This document shows positions 48,401 to 57,960 of a stretch of 64,000 nt of DNA, piece after piece (positions within the stretch are counted from its first letter, which is position 1; each line of letters starts with the position of its first letter). Location of the stretch: assembly GCA_947561585.1 (NCBI GenBank), contig CANNZV010000124.1, positions 124,001 to 188,000 on the forward strand. Direction: 5' to 3'. Source of the stretch: Caprella mutica. Its lineage: Eukaryota; Arthropoda; Malacostraca; Amphipoda; Caprellidae. Below the pieces are notes generated by a model, which was not told the origin of the DNA, did no database searches, and saw only the letters and a program-made list of their open reading frames with translations. The position numbers and the translations under genes were made by a program.

Positions 48401-51400
48401 AAGCTGTTTATATGTTATTGTAGAATAACGTTGTAGTGACTTTATACATTTTGTGGAAGGAATTTAATTTTTTTATAGCTTTATAGTCTTCAACGGAAAA
48501 CCTGCATTTTATGACAGCACATTTAATAATATAGTTATTTCAAATGGCAGAAGGAGCATAGGTGATTAAGATTAAAGGTCCTCTCCAGGCTCCGGGAAAA
48601 AAATGAGTTTATAACATAATATTATAGAACTAAGGTCTACGATCATTATTCTGCAAACCGCATACAATTCTGTTTAGTATATATTTTATAATTAGTTTTT
48701 AAATTTTTTTAATACTCTGTGAGCAACAATTGAGCGAATCACTAATCTGATGCTCAAGAAGAAGATTGTACACTCTGTTTTGATTTCAAATTTGAATTTA
48801 TAATCAAATCATGCGTTTTCGGCCTTTATTTTAGATATTTATTTTTTCCTAAAGTATATAAACGTTTCTATTATAAGTTCATTCAATTTTATACCTTTAT
48901 ACGAATATTAAATGGATTTATTAAACCTAATACCTAGTTGACAATCAAAACAAATGGTGTACATTCTTCTTCTTCAGGCTGAAAATTTCTTAAATTAGAA
49001 AGTCGGAAGTAAAATAGGTTTTGTAGAGTTTTGATTATAAAAATATTTAAAAGCATATAAAATTAAAAATATGCTACCAAATTCCATGCGGTTTGCAGCA
49101 AAATTATAAGAAACATTATCCTCGTTAAATAAAGCAATAAAAATATTTGCTTGGAGAGGACCTTTAAATATGAGAACTTATAAACTATAAAGCCCACTAA
49201 AATACTCACTAAGCCCTGACAATATTAATCCTAGTAGTGGCTTCTCCATAGTATCCGTCATTGGTTGAGATCTTACAGACGTACAAACCGGAGTCTTCTG
49301 GCTGAGCATTTGGAATGACGAGTTCACCTTCACGCTGAGAAGCTTGCTGAAAAATGACATCACAATAAAATATCCATTAAAGAGACCTACTTCTGCATGA
49401 GGATAATGAAGATATAACTAAAAAAAGGAAGTAAACTATACCTGCGGCAGTTGAGAGTTGGCTCTGGACCAACGTATTTGAGCAAGAATATACTGTGCCG
49501 GGGCAGAGCAATCCACTCTGACGGTTCCTCCTATCGCTGTCTCTACTTCAGTTTGAGTTACCTGTAACAACACACAACCAAAAGAAATACTTCAAATTAG
49601 TTCATTCATTTAAATTGAATGTATTTGGCACCGAGTCAAACGAATTGTTAAGTATTCAAAACAAAACATACTTAGTAGCATATTGTATGATAAATAGTTT
49701 CATTTCCATTATTATTTATTTCAATGCAACTTTTTCTGTTTTATAGTGTTTATTAATTTTGGACTAAGATTTTAACCACTAAAATGATTTGTTGAATCAA
49801 CTGTGGACTGACCGTAACGAGTATCAGGTCTCTAGGAGGGTCCACGGGAGGCAAAGTTGGTTGCTGCCTCTGCACATAGATAGTGATGATTGCTTGGGAC
49901 TGGCCCACCACGTTACTACCAAGACAAACGTAAGTTCCTTGAGGAGAAAAACATGGAATATGTGAGTTCAGGTATATTCAATTAAACAAGTGACATATAA
50001 TTTACAGAATATGAATTCATATTTAGAATATTTGTGTTTCTAACCTTCTGCTTCCGAAGTTATCTGCTGGAATACGAGCAAACCGTCTTGACTCTGAACC
50101 TGGAAAAGAAAGAAAACAAATCGATAATCACATGTAGGACTTTTTATTATCACTTTTTCCCATGACTTGTTTCTAACCCTTTTACTTAAAATTCAACTAC
50201 AACCACAAGTTTATATCTTAGTGTATGATACACCTAAGTTGCCTTCAACTAATACTTTTCAGGTGTAACTAAGCTTTGTCTCCCACCTGTTGAGGCAGAG
50301 GTCTAATATCTTGTCTGTACCAAGAGACACTGGGAGCTGGGAAACCTTGGGCCCGACACCTCACTTCGTAGTACTGACCCACTGTCACTTGTACTGAGTC
50401 TCTAGTCTCTTCTATTTGAACCCTAGGCTCTTCTGGAGATTCAGTTTCACCTGTAAAGTACATACAAGTTAAGACATCATGTAAAAATATCTTTTTTAGA
50501 AATAGAAGGTAAATAATCAATACTTACAAATTTAACCAAGCCATTAGGATAGTAATATCTAATAATCTCTTTGGCCTTTCTATTGTGAATGATATGACAC
50601 AGAACTACTGGACTATATTGACACTTTACCCTCTCCAAATTGAGTGTCAAAGACGTGATATATAACTAGTGACGTCACAAGCGCCATTGAAACCAGATGC
50701 AAAGAAGGAGATGCTTTCATTGAGGAGGAAACAACTACAAGTTGAAGAGGTAATGAATTTCGTGAAGGAGAGAGTGAAGTGAAAGAGGAAAGGAAATTGA
50801 GATGAATGAATATAATGATAGTTTATTCGAAAAATAAGAAAAGATGCGATGAAATTTAAAGATTAAATGAAAATTGTAAAGATAAACAAATTTGATGTGA
50901 TAAAATTATTTAAAAAATAAATTGGTGAATGAATTCCATCCGTGAAATCAGAAAAGATAGAATAAAGAACAGGTTAGTGACTATATTGATAGGGAGACAG
51001 TTAGTGTTAAGTCAAAGTATAATATAATCTTACTCGAAAATCTAAGTATCTAAAATTCATATAGTTAATTTGTTTCAATATAGCTACTATTAGTGAACTA
51101 ATTAAGTGATAGCTACTTGGTTCTCTACATACATTCTGTAGACATTAATGGTAACACTATTAGGAGATTTAAAAAGTACCTTCAACAGTAAGTAGAGCTC
51201 TGCTCTGCACTACTCTGGAGAAACCATCTGACACTGTACAGATGTAGGTACCTGAGTCAGAAAATTCAACCTAAGGAAGAAAGACAGTTAGTGAACGCTT
51301 TGAACTGAAAAAGCGTTAAGCTACAGGGTGTCCCACAAAAAGAGTCAACTCAACTAGCATATATATTCTTCATTATTATTAACAGTACTATTTGAATAAC

Positions 51401-54400
51401 ATTCAGTGACCGGCAATTGATGCAATGAAATAAAAAATAAATGCATATAATTTTAGCAGTAGTTACTCGGGATATCTGCAATCTTCCTGTTCGATCATCA
51501 TAGGCTCTTCCATAGGGTAAGTCTCCTTCTTCTTTGCCCCAACTGATGAAAACATTTGCATTCTGATGAAAAATAAGAAAATATTTACATCACAGTTGTT
51601 TCCTTATGGTTTTATAAGATAGTTACTACAATGCGAGTTTAGGACTTTGTTAAATAGGACCCTTACTTGGTCATATAGTACTCCTGATCTGCAGAAGTAG
51701 TTAACAGTGCTTCCAACTGCTACTACCTGGATGGTAGGTTCCTCTATTACTGCCTCCATGTTAACTGTTGTAATTTCTCCAGCACTTTCGTCTTCTGTTA
51801 GAAAAATATAGAATATGAGAAGAAGAAATACTTTGTGTTCTTTTACCACTCCACAAAATTGTAGCAGTACACGAAAAATGATAGACACACAATCACGGAA
51901 AACATAAAGTATCAGGAACATAAAAATTTCGAGAAGAAAATCGAAATATATTTTTCGTTGGTGTCGGTTTATGGCTTCTCCTGAAGACTGATAAGTAGAA
52001 CAATATTTACAAACGGAGAGTACAGGAACAACTTCACGAAATCATCTCAATTGAGGTAATCAAATGGGGACGAGGACAAAAGTTAAAAATGTAGAAGAAA
52101 GAAAAAAATCACGTACGTAGATGCAACTGTTCAGGACTTACTGGGATATTCATTGTTGGAGTTCCTTATAATAGAACCAACTAAAGATTATATTTCTAAG
52201 CCATTCCGGGTGCGGAAGGAACATTTAACATGAGTATGTTTGGGGAGTATCTCTACTCGCTGTTTCAGAGCAGAGCCGTATGGATAGAGTATGGGTACCG
52301 CTACGTCTAGGGTTCTCAACTTGGGAACATCCCCAAAATCACTGCTCAGGGAAACTTTACTAGGCAATCTTGGTTCAACTTCGATTAATATGTTAAGATA
52401 CTGTGAGGTATTGTAGGAGCAGAATACATCTATCAATGCGGGATAATTGGACGGCTACGATGAATGTCGCTGGTCTGATTTCAGTTAAAACACCTAGAAG
52501 TAATGAGGGTTAGTGACACTATCTACTAATTGTGAGTAATTATCATGCTTTAAATTATTTACAAAACTAAGATTTATTTCTTATTTAGTTTATTAAAGCA
52601 AGTTTTATTGCAAAATATAATACAGGTTATTTCATGCTAATAAAAATCACAATATTTACACTTACTTCTTTATATTAATTAGTAATAGTACTTTTATACT
52701 GTCTGAAATGATCGTAATCCTTCCTCTCTAAAAGTGGTTTATTCCAATCATTATATAACATTGTTAATGAAAAATTTATCAATTATAATAGCATGGAACT
52801 TCCAATCATCTAATAGTCTCCATTTGCGGTTCAATGATCTCTCGTAAAATAATTGAATTAAAGGTAGTTAGTATTATTATTCCGTTAACTGACATATTTC
52901 GCTTAGAAGAGCGAAAAACACTCTGAAATGTAATAAAAATTCTTTTATAGTACCAAATATGATGGAGATAATGTAAAATTTTACTATGAAATTTTTAAGT
53001 AATTTAGAAAAGAAAGGTTAAAGTACATATTGTGGTAGGAAAATGAAGCGGCATGCTATGGGTGTAAGTATTTAACAGCTAAAATCACTGGAAAAGGGTA
53101 AGTTAAGACAAAAATACTAAAGAAGTAAAATAAAGTAAAAAGCAGTACATGCCTGAAATATATCAGTTCTACACATTACTAATCAGAACACACTGAAATA
53201 CCTATTTCCACTTTTACATTACTGCTATGAAGAAGGATTTTCATTCGATAATCTTTTTCAGTAGATGTATATTAAAATGAAAATGTGATAATCAAATGAA
53301 ACTTCCTAATATAATAGTATATAGTATTATTGATAGGTTACTATCAAATCATTCACCAAAAAACCTTCAACAAATCTCTCACACATTTTATCACGAAGAA
53401 TATGACAATCTGAGTTAATTATTTACCGTTCTAATCCCTGAGTAGTAACAGTACACCAACATAGACATAACCAACAACATGCCATTGATAGGTTCAACGC
53501 ACAATACGAGTATTAGTAAAAATATTCTCATTCCACTCACTTAGGACTATAAACAAAAAAGATTAAATCTCGTCACATAAATACATATATTCTAGTAAAT
53601 GGAGATTAAAATGTATAGAAATTACATAGACTAATGCTATTAGAAACCCGTTAAAGAGCAAACTACAAATTAGATAGGGATGCATGCTACTAGCTACGGT
53701 AGGTTATTAATAGTAATAAGAAGGGTAGCGATGCCTCTGGTAGTTAGGATAGTAGTAAGGAGGAGGAGGAACTCGGAAGTAGTTAACATCAATCTCATCG
53801 TCATTATAGTTAAACGCACCAGATTTCTCGCAATAATCTCCGAAGTATCCGTCCTGGCAGTTACATTTGAGTCTTCCGTTGGGACCGTCTTCACAAGAGG
53901 TCTCATGTCCGTTACAGTTGCAGGGCAGGCATCGGTTGGTTGTCCTCTGCTTGTAGTGTCCGGCAGTACATTTCTAAAATTGCAAAACAATTAGAAGCAC
54001 AGTGCAGTTTACTTGGGAGTGAATGTGTATCAACAATAACAACTGAATATCTGATCACCAAATTGTCTGTCTGACTCACCTCGCAAGAAAGACCGTTATA
54101 TTCTGGAGGACACCGACACTGCTCCACTGCTACAGCGCGACCCAGACCCGTTTGACCAGCGATAGCTGTGTCCATAATAACATTTTTGAGAGTAGAAGAG
54201 GTCAGAGAGGTGGTAGGGGTGGCTCTTATCAGAACAGCTTCAACAGATGAGAGAATCTCGAGCATTTCATCCCTATTTAGAGAGAAAATAAAATACAACA
54301 TATAGATGAATAATGGAACTTTATAGTTATTATTATATTACTTTAATACGACAGTGAAGCAAGTGATAATAAAATAAGAGAGATTTCAACTCTTAGCGTA

Positions 54401-56300
54401 TCTGTAAGAGGCTCACCTAGAGGCAGGGTATTGATTGATGGTGAAGTACTCTTCTAACAGAGGTACTGCGTAGATATTTTCCCGTCCTCTCATCAAAGGT
54501 CTCTCCATTATGTAAGCTAATTCCCGTCCATTGGAACCCCGGATGATGACATCAACATCGATGTACTGGTTCCTATCACTCGAACTCTCGAACCTTTGAG
54601 TCACACTAATGTTGCCACCGTAAGAAGTCATCAGATTGCCGGTGAAAGCCTACAATTTCATTAATATTCATTTTTCGGGTGAAACTTCATTTTATAAACT
54701 TTTTATGAGAATCGAATACATATTTTGTTTGTTTGAGTACTCACAGATGGTAAGGACCAGTAGATAGTGTCACTCTGGCCTAACTGCTGGAATTCGTCAT
54801 AGGTTATTTCGTTCTTACTGATGTCGATTTTAAGACCATCATTTATAGTCTGAGTGCGGTACCTGTTGGCAGAGATTATGAGTGATTTTAACTTTTGCTC
54901 CGTATGAAATAACTTCATTTGATATTAACAGCAACTATTAACAATTTTAATAGATACTTTAGATTTGTTAAAATTGTGCACAGTAAGGTAGATAAATAGT
55001 AAATCTAAAAGTAAAAATATAACATAAAAGATGTCCCAAACCTGTTGGTAAGACCAACACTATGGTCAGGAGAGAGGAGGTTCATGAAGATTTGCATAAG
55101 GTACAAGTTAGAGGAGAAGCACTGATTTGTTACTCCGCTGCACCAGCACGATTTACATCCCTCGGGATGTTTGTAAGACAAGTCGAAGTAGCCTGATCTG
55201 CACAGGTTGCAGTTGTCACCTTGTACATTTTCCTAGGATTTGAACACACCTCAATACATACATATTACTTTCTTGGTCACTTGTAAAGCAATTTGAAAGT
55301 CGTTTATTTTTCTCACCTTACACTGGCATTGGCCTTTGACGCAGTCTTGACTGGCTGAACCATCAGCATCACAAGAGCACTCCGTGCTTGATCTGTAGCA
55401 GATGCCGCTGGATGGGTCCATTTCATAGCCTGGCTGACATTCGTCACAGTAGAAACCAGCGGTGTTGTCACGGCAGTTCTAATGATAGAACAGAATTTAA
55501 CATATAGAATTGAGTAAATTGAATTTTTCAATAACAATAGAACGTGCTTTATTCAGACTTACGCTGCACACTTCTACACTAAATTAATTTTTATTTTAAA
55601 ACATTATTATTTATGAGAGATATAGTATTTTCGAGTAGGACATTTTGTAGAGCTGGGAATTTAAAATGTTTTCTATTGAAATATATTACTATCATTACTA
55701 TATGATATAATTAATATACATATGAACAATATTTGTTCAGATGTATTGATATATTTAATGCATTAGCTATAGTAAATAATTTAATAGAAAGTTTCATTAT
55801 ATGAAATGTTAAATAAAAATTCAATCCATTATTTCAAAATTAATAGATTTTCAATTAGTTAACTTAAATTCATGAAAATAATTTCGTCGAGTTTTGGTTA
55901 ATACTAGCGCTTAATTAAGATAATTTTGTATCCATTTAACAAAAATTATTTAAACAATAGAAATTTCAATAGTTGAAAGCAGTAAATTAATTGTGACATG
56001 GTTGCCAAATTTCTACTCACCATACATTCTCCACTGTCTGGGTCACACTCAGTGGATCGTCCATTGCAGTCACAGGGAATGCAGTTACCGAGGTATTGTC
56101 CAGACAATCCTCTGCTGAAACCAACACTGCATTCTTCACATGAGAGTCCTTTGAATCCTATAGGACACTCCACAGTTCCTATTGCTCTTTCCCCTCTTCT
56201 GCTGCGGTACTCTGCAGTGTCAAATGGCACGCTGCTGATTCTGTAAGAATTCATCAGAATACCACCGTAAGAATTCATCAGATTGTCAGTGAAATCCTGA
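32946..56300 (-). CDS. HSPG2: Perlecan-like basement-membrane proteoglycan core protein (both ends incomplete)
   Basis: Extracellular scaffold of basement membranes (vertebrate HSPG2, fly Trol, worm UNC-52). Read on the minus strand as 35 exons with agreeing phases. Domain III: 56300-56021, 55478-55317, 55232-55042, 54862-54745, 54649-54417, 54272-54080, 53973-53820. Ig: 51794-51667, 51562-51477, 51270-51180, 50450-50287, 50099-50045, 49937-49812, 49561-49442, 49346-49210, 47947-47833, 47545-47398, 47225-47045, 46807-46666, 46529-46429, 46314-46213, 46101-45895, 45545-45354, 44071-43350 (interrupted), 39122-38947, 38857-38736. LG/EGF: 38645-38551, 38457-38275, 37993-37773, 37537-37384, 37241-37045, 36941-36777, 33464-33270, 33155-32946. 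Upstream LDLa and SEA parts lie beyond the window. The LG3 module expected after the last EGF was not found. A hAT-like MITE breaks one Ig exon. Confidence 0.92.
33662..36700. mobile_element. 3.0-kb pogo/Tigger-like non-autonomous element in the LG2 intron
   Basis: The ends are inverted copies: left caggtgtcccccgctcttat, right the complement of caggcgtccccgctcttatt, continuing similar for about 80 bp. Both ends are flanked by TA (33660-33661 and 36701-36702), the Tc1/mariner/pogo target. The CAG.. start and ...cgctcttatt pattern recalls Tigger termini. No transposase is visible. The interior is AT-rich and hosts a second, nested foldback element. Confidence 0.8.
34116..35097. mobile_element. 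Foldback element with minisatellite-bearing inverted ends
   Basis: The left arm (about 34116-34418) starts with about nine 16-bp units caaaagcccacaccga and continues through taatttt..gtattcctgcaatataaata. The right arm (about 34880-35097) is its reverse complement, with only two or three units left. The arms match for about 200 bp around a loop of about 460 bp. This structure is that of Foldback/Galileo-type elements. It is nested in the Tigger-like element. Confidence 0.8.
36777..38645 (-). CDS. HSPG2: Perlecan domain V: LG1, two EGF modules and start of LG2
   Basis: LG1: 38645-38551 ([17 protein letters not shown]), 38457-38275 ([32 protein letters not shown]), 37993-37773 ([22 protein letters not shown]). 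EGF 1: 37537-37384 ([27 protein letters not shown]). The second EGF-like module and LG2 entry: 37241-37045 ([17 protein letters not shown]). LG2: 36941-36777 ([20 protein letters not shown]). This part corresponds to endorepellin, which in vertebrates binds integrin and dystroglycan. Confidence 0.93.
38736..39122 (-). CDS. HSPG2: Perlecan Ig domain 9 (last Ig)
   Basis: 39122-38947 reads [20 protein letters not shown] and 38857-38736 reads [20 protein letters not shown], with the Cys pair and Trp. It joins in phase 2 to the first LG exon. The intron upstream (39123-43349) carries the Penelope-like element. Confidence 0.92.
39224..41568 (+). pseudogene. Penelope-like RT/GIY-YIG polyprotein gene, disrupted
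   Basis: Open from just after 39223; first ATG at 39266. The N-terminal 210 codons (to TAA at 39872-39874) and the following 526 codons (39893-41473) are in the same frame, separated only by that stop. RT motifs: [10 protein letters not shown] (about 39935), KPHIR-like region [12 protein letters not shown] (40186-40221), [12 protein letters not shown] (40358), GTPMGSP (40549-40569) and the catalytic YVDDVIAI (about 40659). GIY-YIG region: [20 protein letters not shown], then RIDEHEKD. Near 41425 the frame shifts by one; the remaining C-terminus ([14 protein letters not shown]...) continues in another frame to TGA at 41566-41568. Confidence 0.92.
41717..42303. repeat. 110-bp tandem repeat with a conserved hairpin
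   Basis: Six copies end in cctctatag at 41760, 41870, 41980, 42090, 42200 and about 42303 (spacing 110, 110, 110, 110, 103). Each carries ctatagagg, then ttgaccgttttctatcgcg, then cctctatag: a 9-bp perfect stem around a conserved 19-nt loop. A seventh diverged copy lies beyond the minisatellite at 42852-42890 with the stem still paired. Located in the 3' region of the Penelope-like element. Confidence 0.92.
42332..42715. repeat. 18-bp minisatellite, about 21 copies
   Basis: Unit aggacacataggaccaag with variants (aggatcaagtgg, aggactaagagg) that occur as runs. Because 18 is a multiple of three, both strands are open over its length (RTKRTH on plus; CPLGPM and LVLCVL on minus). These are repeat artefacts, not genes. 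It lies between two copies of the 110-bp hairpin unit, so it expanded inside that array. Confidence 0.93.
43086..43165 (+). ncRNA. Candidate hammerhead ribozyme at the 3' end of the Penelope-like element
   Basis: Core CTGATGA at 43108-43114. Stem II gaatag/ctattc (43116-43121 with 43130-43135) has one extra base before it. GAAA at 43136-43139 is followed by a short self-pairing AG/CT and a CTT cleavage triplet ending at 43143. A distal stem I can form between gaagtttt (43089-43096) and aaaaccttc (43154-43162). Penelope-like elements are known to carry hammerhead motifs in their terminal repeats. The extra base at stem II and weak proximal stem I lower certainty. A truncated inverted copy (from ATTCGAAAGC on) is at 39165-39223. 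Confidence 0.65.
43350..44071 (-). pseudogene. HSPG2: Perlecan Ig exon 8 interrupted by a hAT-like MITE
   Basis: Reads [35 protein letters not shown]. After a 432-bp insertion and one copy of an 8-bp duplication, the same frame resumes at [10 protein letters not shown] and finishes with [19 protein letters not shown] to the donor at 43350. Without the insertion plus one duplication the exon would be 282 nt in phase 1/1, a complete single-exon Ig. With it, an in-frame TGA follows within four codons of the insertion point. In this assembly the exon cannot be translated through. Confidence 0.9.
43504..43935. mobile_element. 432-bp hAT-like MITE in a perlecan coding exon
   Basis: Target duplication gtcagagc at 43496-43503 and 43936-43943, perfect over 8 bp. 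Terminal inverted repeats cacagaacattgaata, then gaagaag with a one-base offset on the right. An 8-bp duplication with CA...TG ends fits the hAT superfamily. The interior has inverted tgacgtca-containing subterminal blocks (about 43568 and 43836) and no coding potential. The intact duplication and repeats suggest a recent insertion. Confidence 0.9.
44072..45098. repeat. Intron with a 16-18 bp tandem repeat (about 44480-44690)
   Basis: About a dozen units of the form tattctataatagag / tattaccctataattggg. The rest of the intron (between Ig 7 and Ig 8) is AT-rich with no exon seen. Confidence 0.75.
45099..45278. repeat. 180-bp copy of the alternative domain III tail, in an Ig intron
   Basis: Nearly identical to 53603-53782, that is the Tyr/Pro-rich coding tail, its two stops and 105 bp of following DNA. 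At 45279 it changes abruptly to a copy of 46110-46178 (cgaatgtatcatatttatt...), the intron next to Ig 6. The junction therefore fuses pieces of two other introns or exons of the same gene. It lacks a usable acceptor, so it is probably not an exon. Confidence 0.85.
45354..46101 (-). CDS. HSPG2: Pro/Arg/Thr-rich hinge and Ig domain 7
   Basis: 46101-45895 starts [20 protein letters not shown] and continues for about 40 residues rich in Pro, Arg, Ser and Thr, an extended likely O-glycosylated hinge. It then enters an Ig with [10 protein letters not shown]. 45545-45354 provides the second half ([17 protein letters not shown]). The core Trp is replaced here ([10 protein letters not shown]), so this Ig is slightly atypical. 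The acceptor of 45545 could alternatively lie 18 bp downstream. Confidence 0.85.
46213..49561 (-). CDS. HSPG2: Perlecan Ig domains 3 to 6 of this window
   Basis: Ig 3: [11 protein letters not shown] and [12 protein letters not shown] (49561-49442), [20 protein letters not shown] (49346-49210). Ig 4: [20 protein letters not shown] (47947-47833), [17 protein letters not shown] (47545-47398). Ig 5: [20 protein letters not shown] (47225-47045), [16 protein letters not shown] (46807-46666). Ig 6: [20 protein letters not shown] (46529-46429), [15 protein letters not shown] (46314-46213). The codon after the 49210 donor is completed across the splice (TA|T), so the apparent stop there is not read. 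Confidence 0.93.
47948..49209. other. Intron between Ig 3 and Ig 4 exons
   Basis: AT-rich. A 94-codon minus-strand frame at 47996-48280 has no recognisable domain. No repeats of note. Confidence 0.4.
49812..51794 (-). CDS. HSPG2: Perlecan Ig domains 1 and 2 of this window
   Basis: Each Ig is spread over three exons. Ig 1: [11 protein letters not shown] (51794-51667), [17 protein letters not shown] (51562-51477), [13 protein letters not shown] (51270-51180). Ig 2: [20 protein letters not shown] (50450-50287), [14 protein letters not shown] (50099-50045), [12 protein letters not shown] (49937-49812). The paired Cys and core Trp are present in both. An acidic leader ([12 protein letters not shown]) precedes Ig 1 and could host glycosaminoglycan attachment (S-A-G-E), which is inference. 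Junctions: phase 1 into Ig 1, phase 1 between Ig 1 and 2, phase 0 out. Confidence 0.92.
50451..51179. other. Intron between Ig 1 and Ig 2
   Basis: No exon seen. Contains gtgacgtcacaagcgccatt (about 50670), a palindromic CRE-like word also present in the MITE at 43504-43935 and near 56766; it may be a fragment of a related element. Confidence 0.4.
52188..52496 (-). pseudogene. Coding-like segment in the domain III/IV intron, possible decayed or alternative Ig exon
   Basis: An acceptor-like ctag at about 52492 leads into [20 protein letters not shown]. In another frame there is [20 protein letters not shown], which looks like the last strand of an Ig domain and a linker, then about 50 more codons to a stop at 52188. 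The exons on either side (53973-53820 and 51794-51667) join in frame without it. A one-base frame break lies near 52440. It could be a dying Ig exon or an alternative terminal exon. Confidence 0.35.
53707..53973 (-). CDS. HSPG2: Alternative 3' end of the domain III exon: Tyr/Pro-rich tail and stop
   Basis: If the phase-1 donor at 53820/53819 (GTGCGT) is not used, the frame continues for 37 codons: [14 protein letters not shown], then [20 protein letters not shown] and a final Tyr, then TAATAA at 53704-53709. This would end the protein after the laminin-EGF module and omit every Ig and LG domain. The tail is not random in composition (about 30% Tyr, a run of four Pro). The last 76 bp of the tail and about 105 bp of following DNA were copied into a downstream intron at 45099-45278. 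No clear AATAAA follows the stop. Confidence 0.55.
   Translation of the reverse strand, partial: KCTAGHYKQRTTNRCLPCNCNGHETSCEDGPNGRLKCNCQDGYFGDYCEKSGAFNYNDDEIDVNYFRVPPPPYYYPNYQRHRYPSYYY
53820..56300 (-). CDS. HSPG2: Perlecan domain III: laminin-EGF and laminin-B (IV type A) modules
   Basis: 56300-56021 gives the end of one laminin-B domain ([19 protein letters not shown]), then [14 protein letters not shown] and [17 protein letters not shown]. 55478-55317 and 55232-55042 give further laminin-EGF modules ([29 protein letters not shown]) and the start of a second laminin-B. 54862-54745 and 54649-54417 carry its core ([26 protein letters not shown]). 54272-54080 closes it and enters [15 protein letters not shown]. 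53973-53820 completes the following EGF ([13 protein letters not shown] ... GDYCEKS). All introns are GT-AG. This alternating order is specific to perlecan and laminins, and the following Ig array identifies perlecan. Confidence 0.93.
55479..56020. other. AT-rich intron in domain III
   Basis: No coding or repeat feature recognised. Confidence 0.4.
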
Positions 56301-57960
56301 CTGAAGGCTTTTTGCGATTGGTGGTCATTGTACAAGAAATGTTTTAATCAATTCTTCAATAATGAAACTAATTTTCAACTTCGCTCAAAATTGGTACATT
56401 TTTTTCTAATTGCATACGGCTTTAGAACAATAATGATCATCTGTAGGTACTATAGAGGAAATCTATTGAAAAAATTCTCAACAATTATTCATCTTCGAAC
56501 GTACTTACATAAACTTTTAGCAGGCGAAAATCTCTCGAGTAATACTGAAATGACTTATTTATATATATATTTATTTATTTGAAACAGCATTTCCCTTTCA
56601 ATGGAACAGAGGAGCCAGGATCGAGTCTTTTCAATTCTAATATATTTTTCCATAAAGAGTTAAGGCATACTATTATAGCCATAGTAAATAAATAGTAAAG
56701 TATGCTAAGTACAGTATTAGAACATCCGAAAATACTACATGGACGTTACATCGATTAAAACGAGTGACGTCACAAAAGTAATTTCCAAATAAAAATTGTG
56801 CTATTATTCAGTTAAATGTGCATTTTCATGGGAGTAAACTTAAATAATTTTTTTTATCACATTTTACACTCTATCCTCTTATAATATTCAACTTGATAGT
56901 CTTCAAACTCTCCAATAGAGTAAAGGTGCCTGAAGGATATAAGACACATTCGTATTTATCTGATTAAATAAGAATTTTATTGAAAATGTCATTCGTCAAA
57001 TTATGCTTAAAATAAGCTTTTACTTGAGGCAATCAGGTTTATATGTTAGACAATGGCCATTCAAGTGCTTCATTGTGGTTACTATTCAGTAGTCTGACGC
57101 CCCACTAGTCCGACACTTTTGTAGTTTATTATTGATTTAACATAAAATATATGTATATCGGGGGGCGTGCCGCCCCCGAACCCCCCAACTACATTAAATG
57201 ATGAAATCAAATGAGGGATTGCATCATACTAATTATTATTAGAAATAAAGTAAAATAAAAGAGTAATATAGAATTTAAAAAATGAAAGAAATGAAAAATT
57301 ATTCTATTATTAAGATTAGTTATTAATTGAGTATACCTATTTAATCATATTTTTTAATTTAATCAAAAAATGAAACGAAAAATAACGAAAATAAATGTAA
57401 CTGTAGGACTATTGGGGCGTCGGAGTACTGGACACGTCCCCCTTAATTGCAGGTACAATAGGTTACTAGGTGCCAACTTACATTTTACAAGTTTGCCAAT
57501 AAAACAAACTTATAAGTGTCAGCCTAGTATTAAATATATAAAAGTTTTGTAAGTACTGGAAGCTAACCAAATATATTGTTTATTGACATATTCTATCTAC
57601 TTGCCGCACCTATATAATTCTCATTTTGACATTACTTAGTGTGATTTTGAGTGACGTCATTTGTTTACATAGTTTCTGAAGACCGGAATCAAGTTCACCA
57701 TCAATGAATTTGAAACTTAGTATACTTTTCTATCTATTTACTCTGATTATAGCCCTCTTAAGACTAGCTTTTAGCTCAACCTATTTATAATATAATATTA
57801 ACTTTAATGTTCACAGAAATTTTACAGTAGTTAACAAAATTTGGTTACTGCAAAAAAAGGAGTAATATCAATTTGAAAACAAGAATCAGATAAGAGCTTA
57901 TTATGACGAATATACCAGGCACATAAAATTAAAAACTTCATTCTAAAACGAACAAAAAAA
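56301..57960. other. Upstream perlecan intron or flank
   Basis: No further laminin-B or EGF exon was recognised here, although the domain ending at 56300 needs N-terminal exons. A GC island ggggggcgtgccgcccccga at about 57160 resembles the sequence next to the Helitron fragment at 13630-13660 and may mark a second Helitron-related terminus. Confidence 0.45.

Noticed and set aside
49204..49212. Premature TAG at the end of the Ig 3 exon
   Set aside because: The exon ends after TA in phase 2 and the next exon starts with T, so the codon is TAT.
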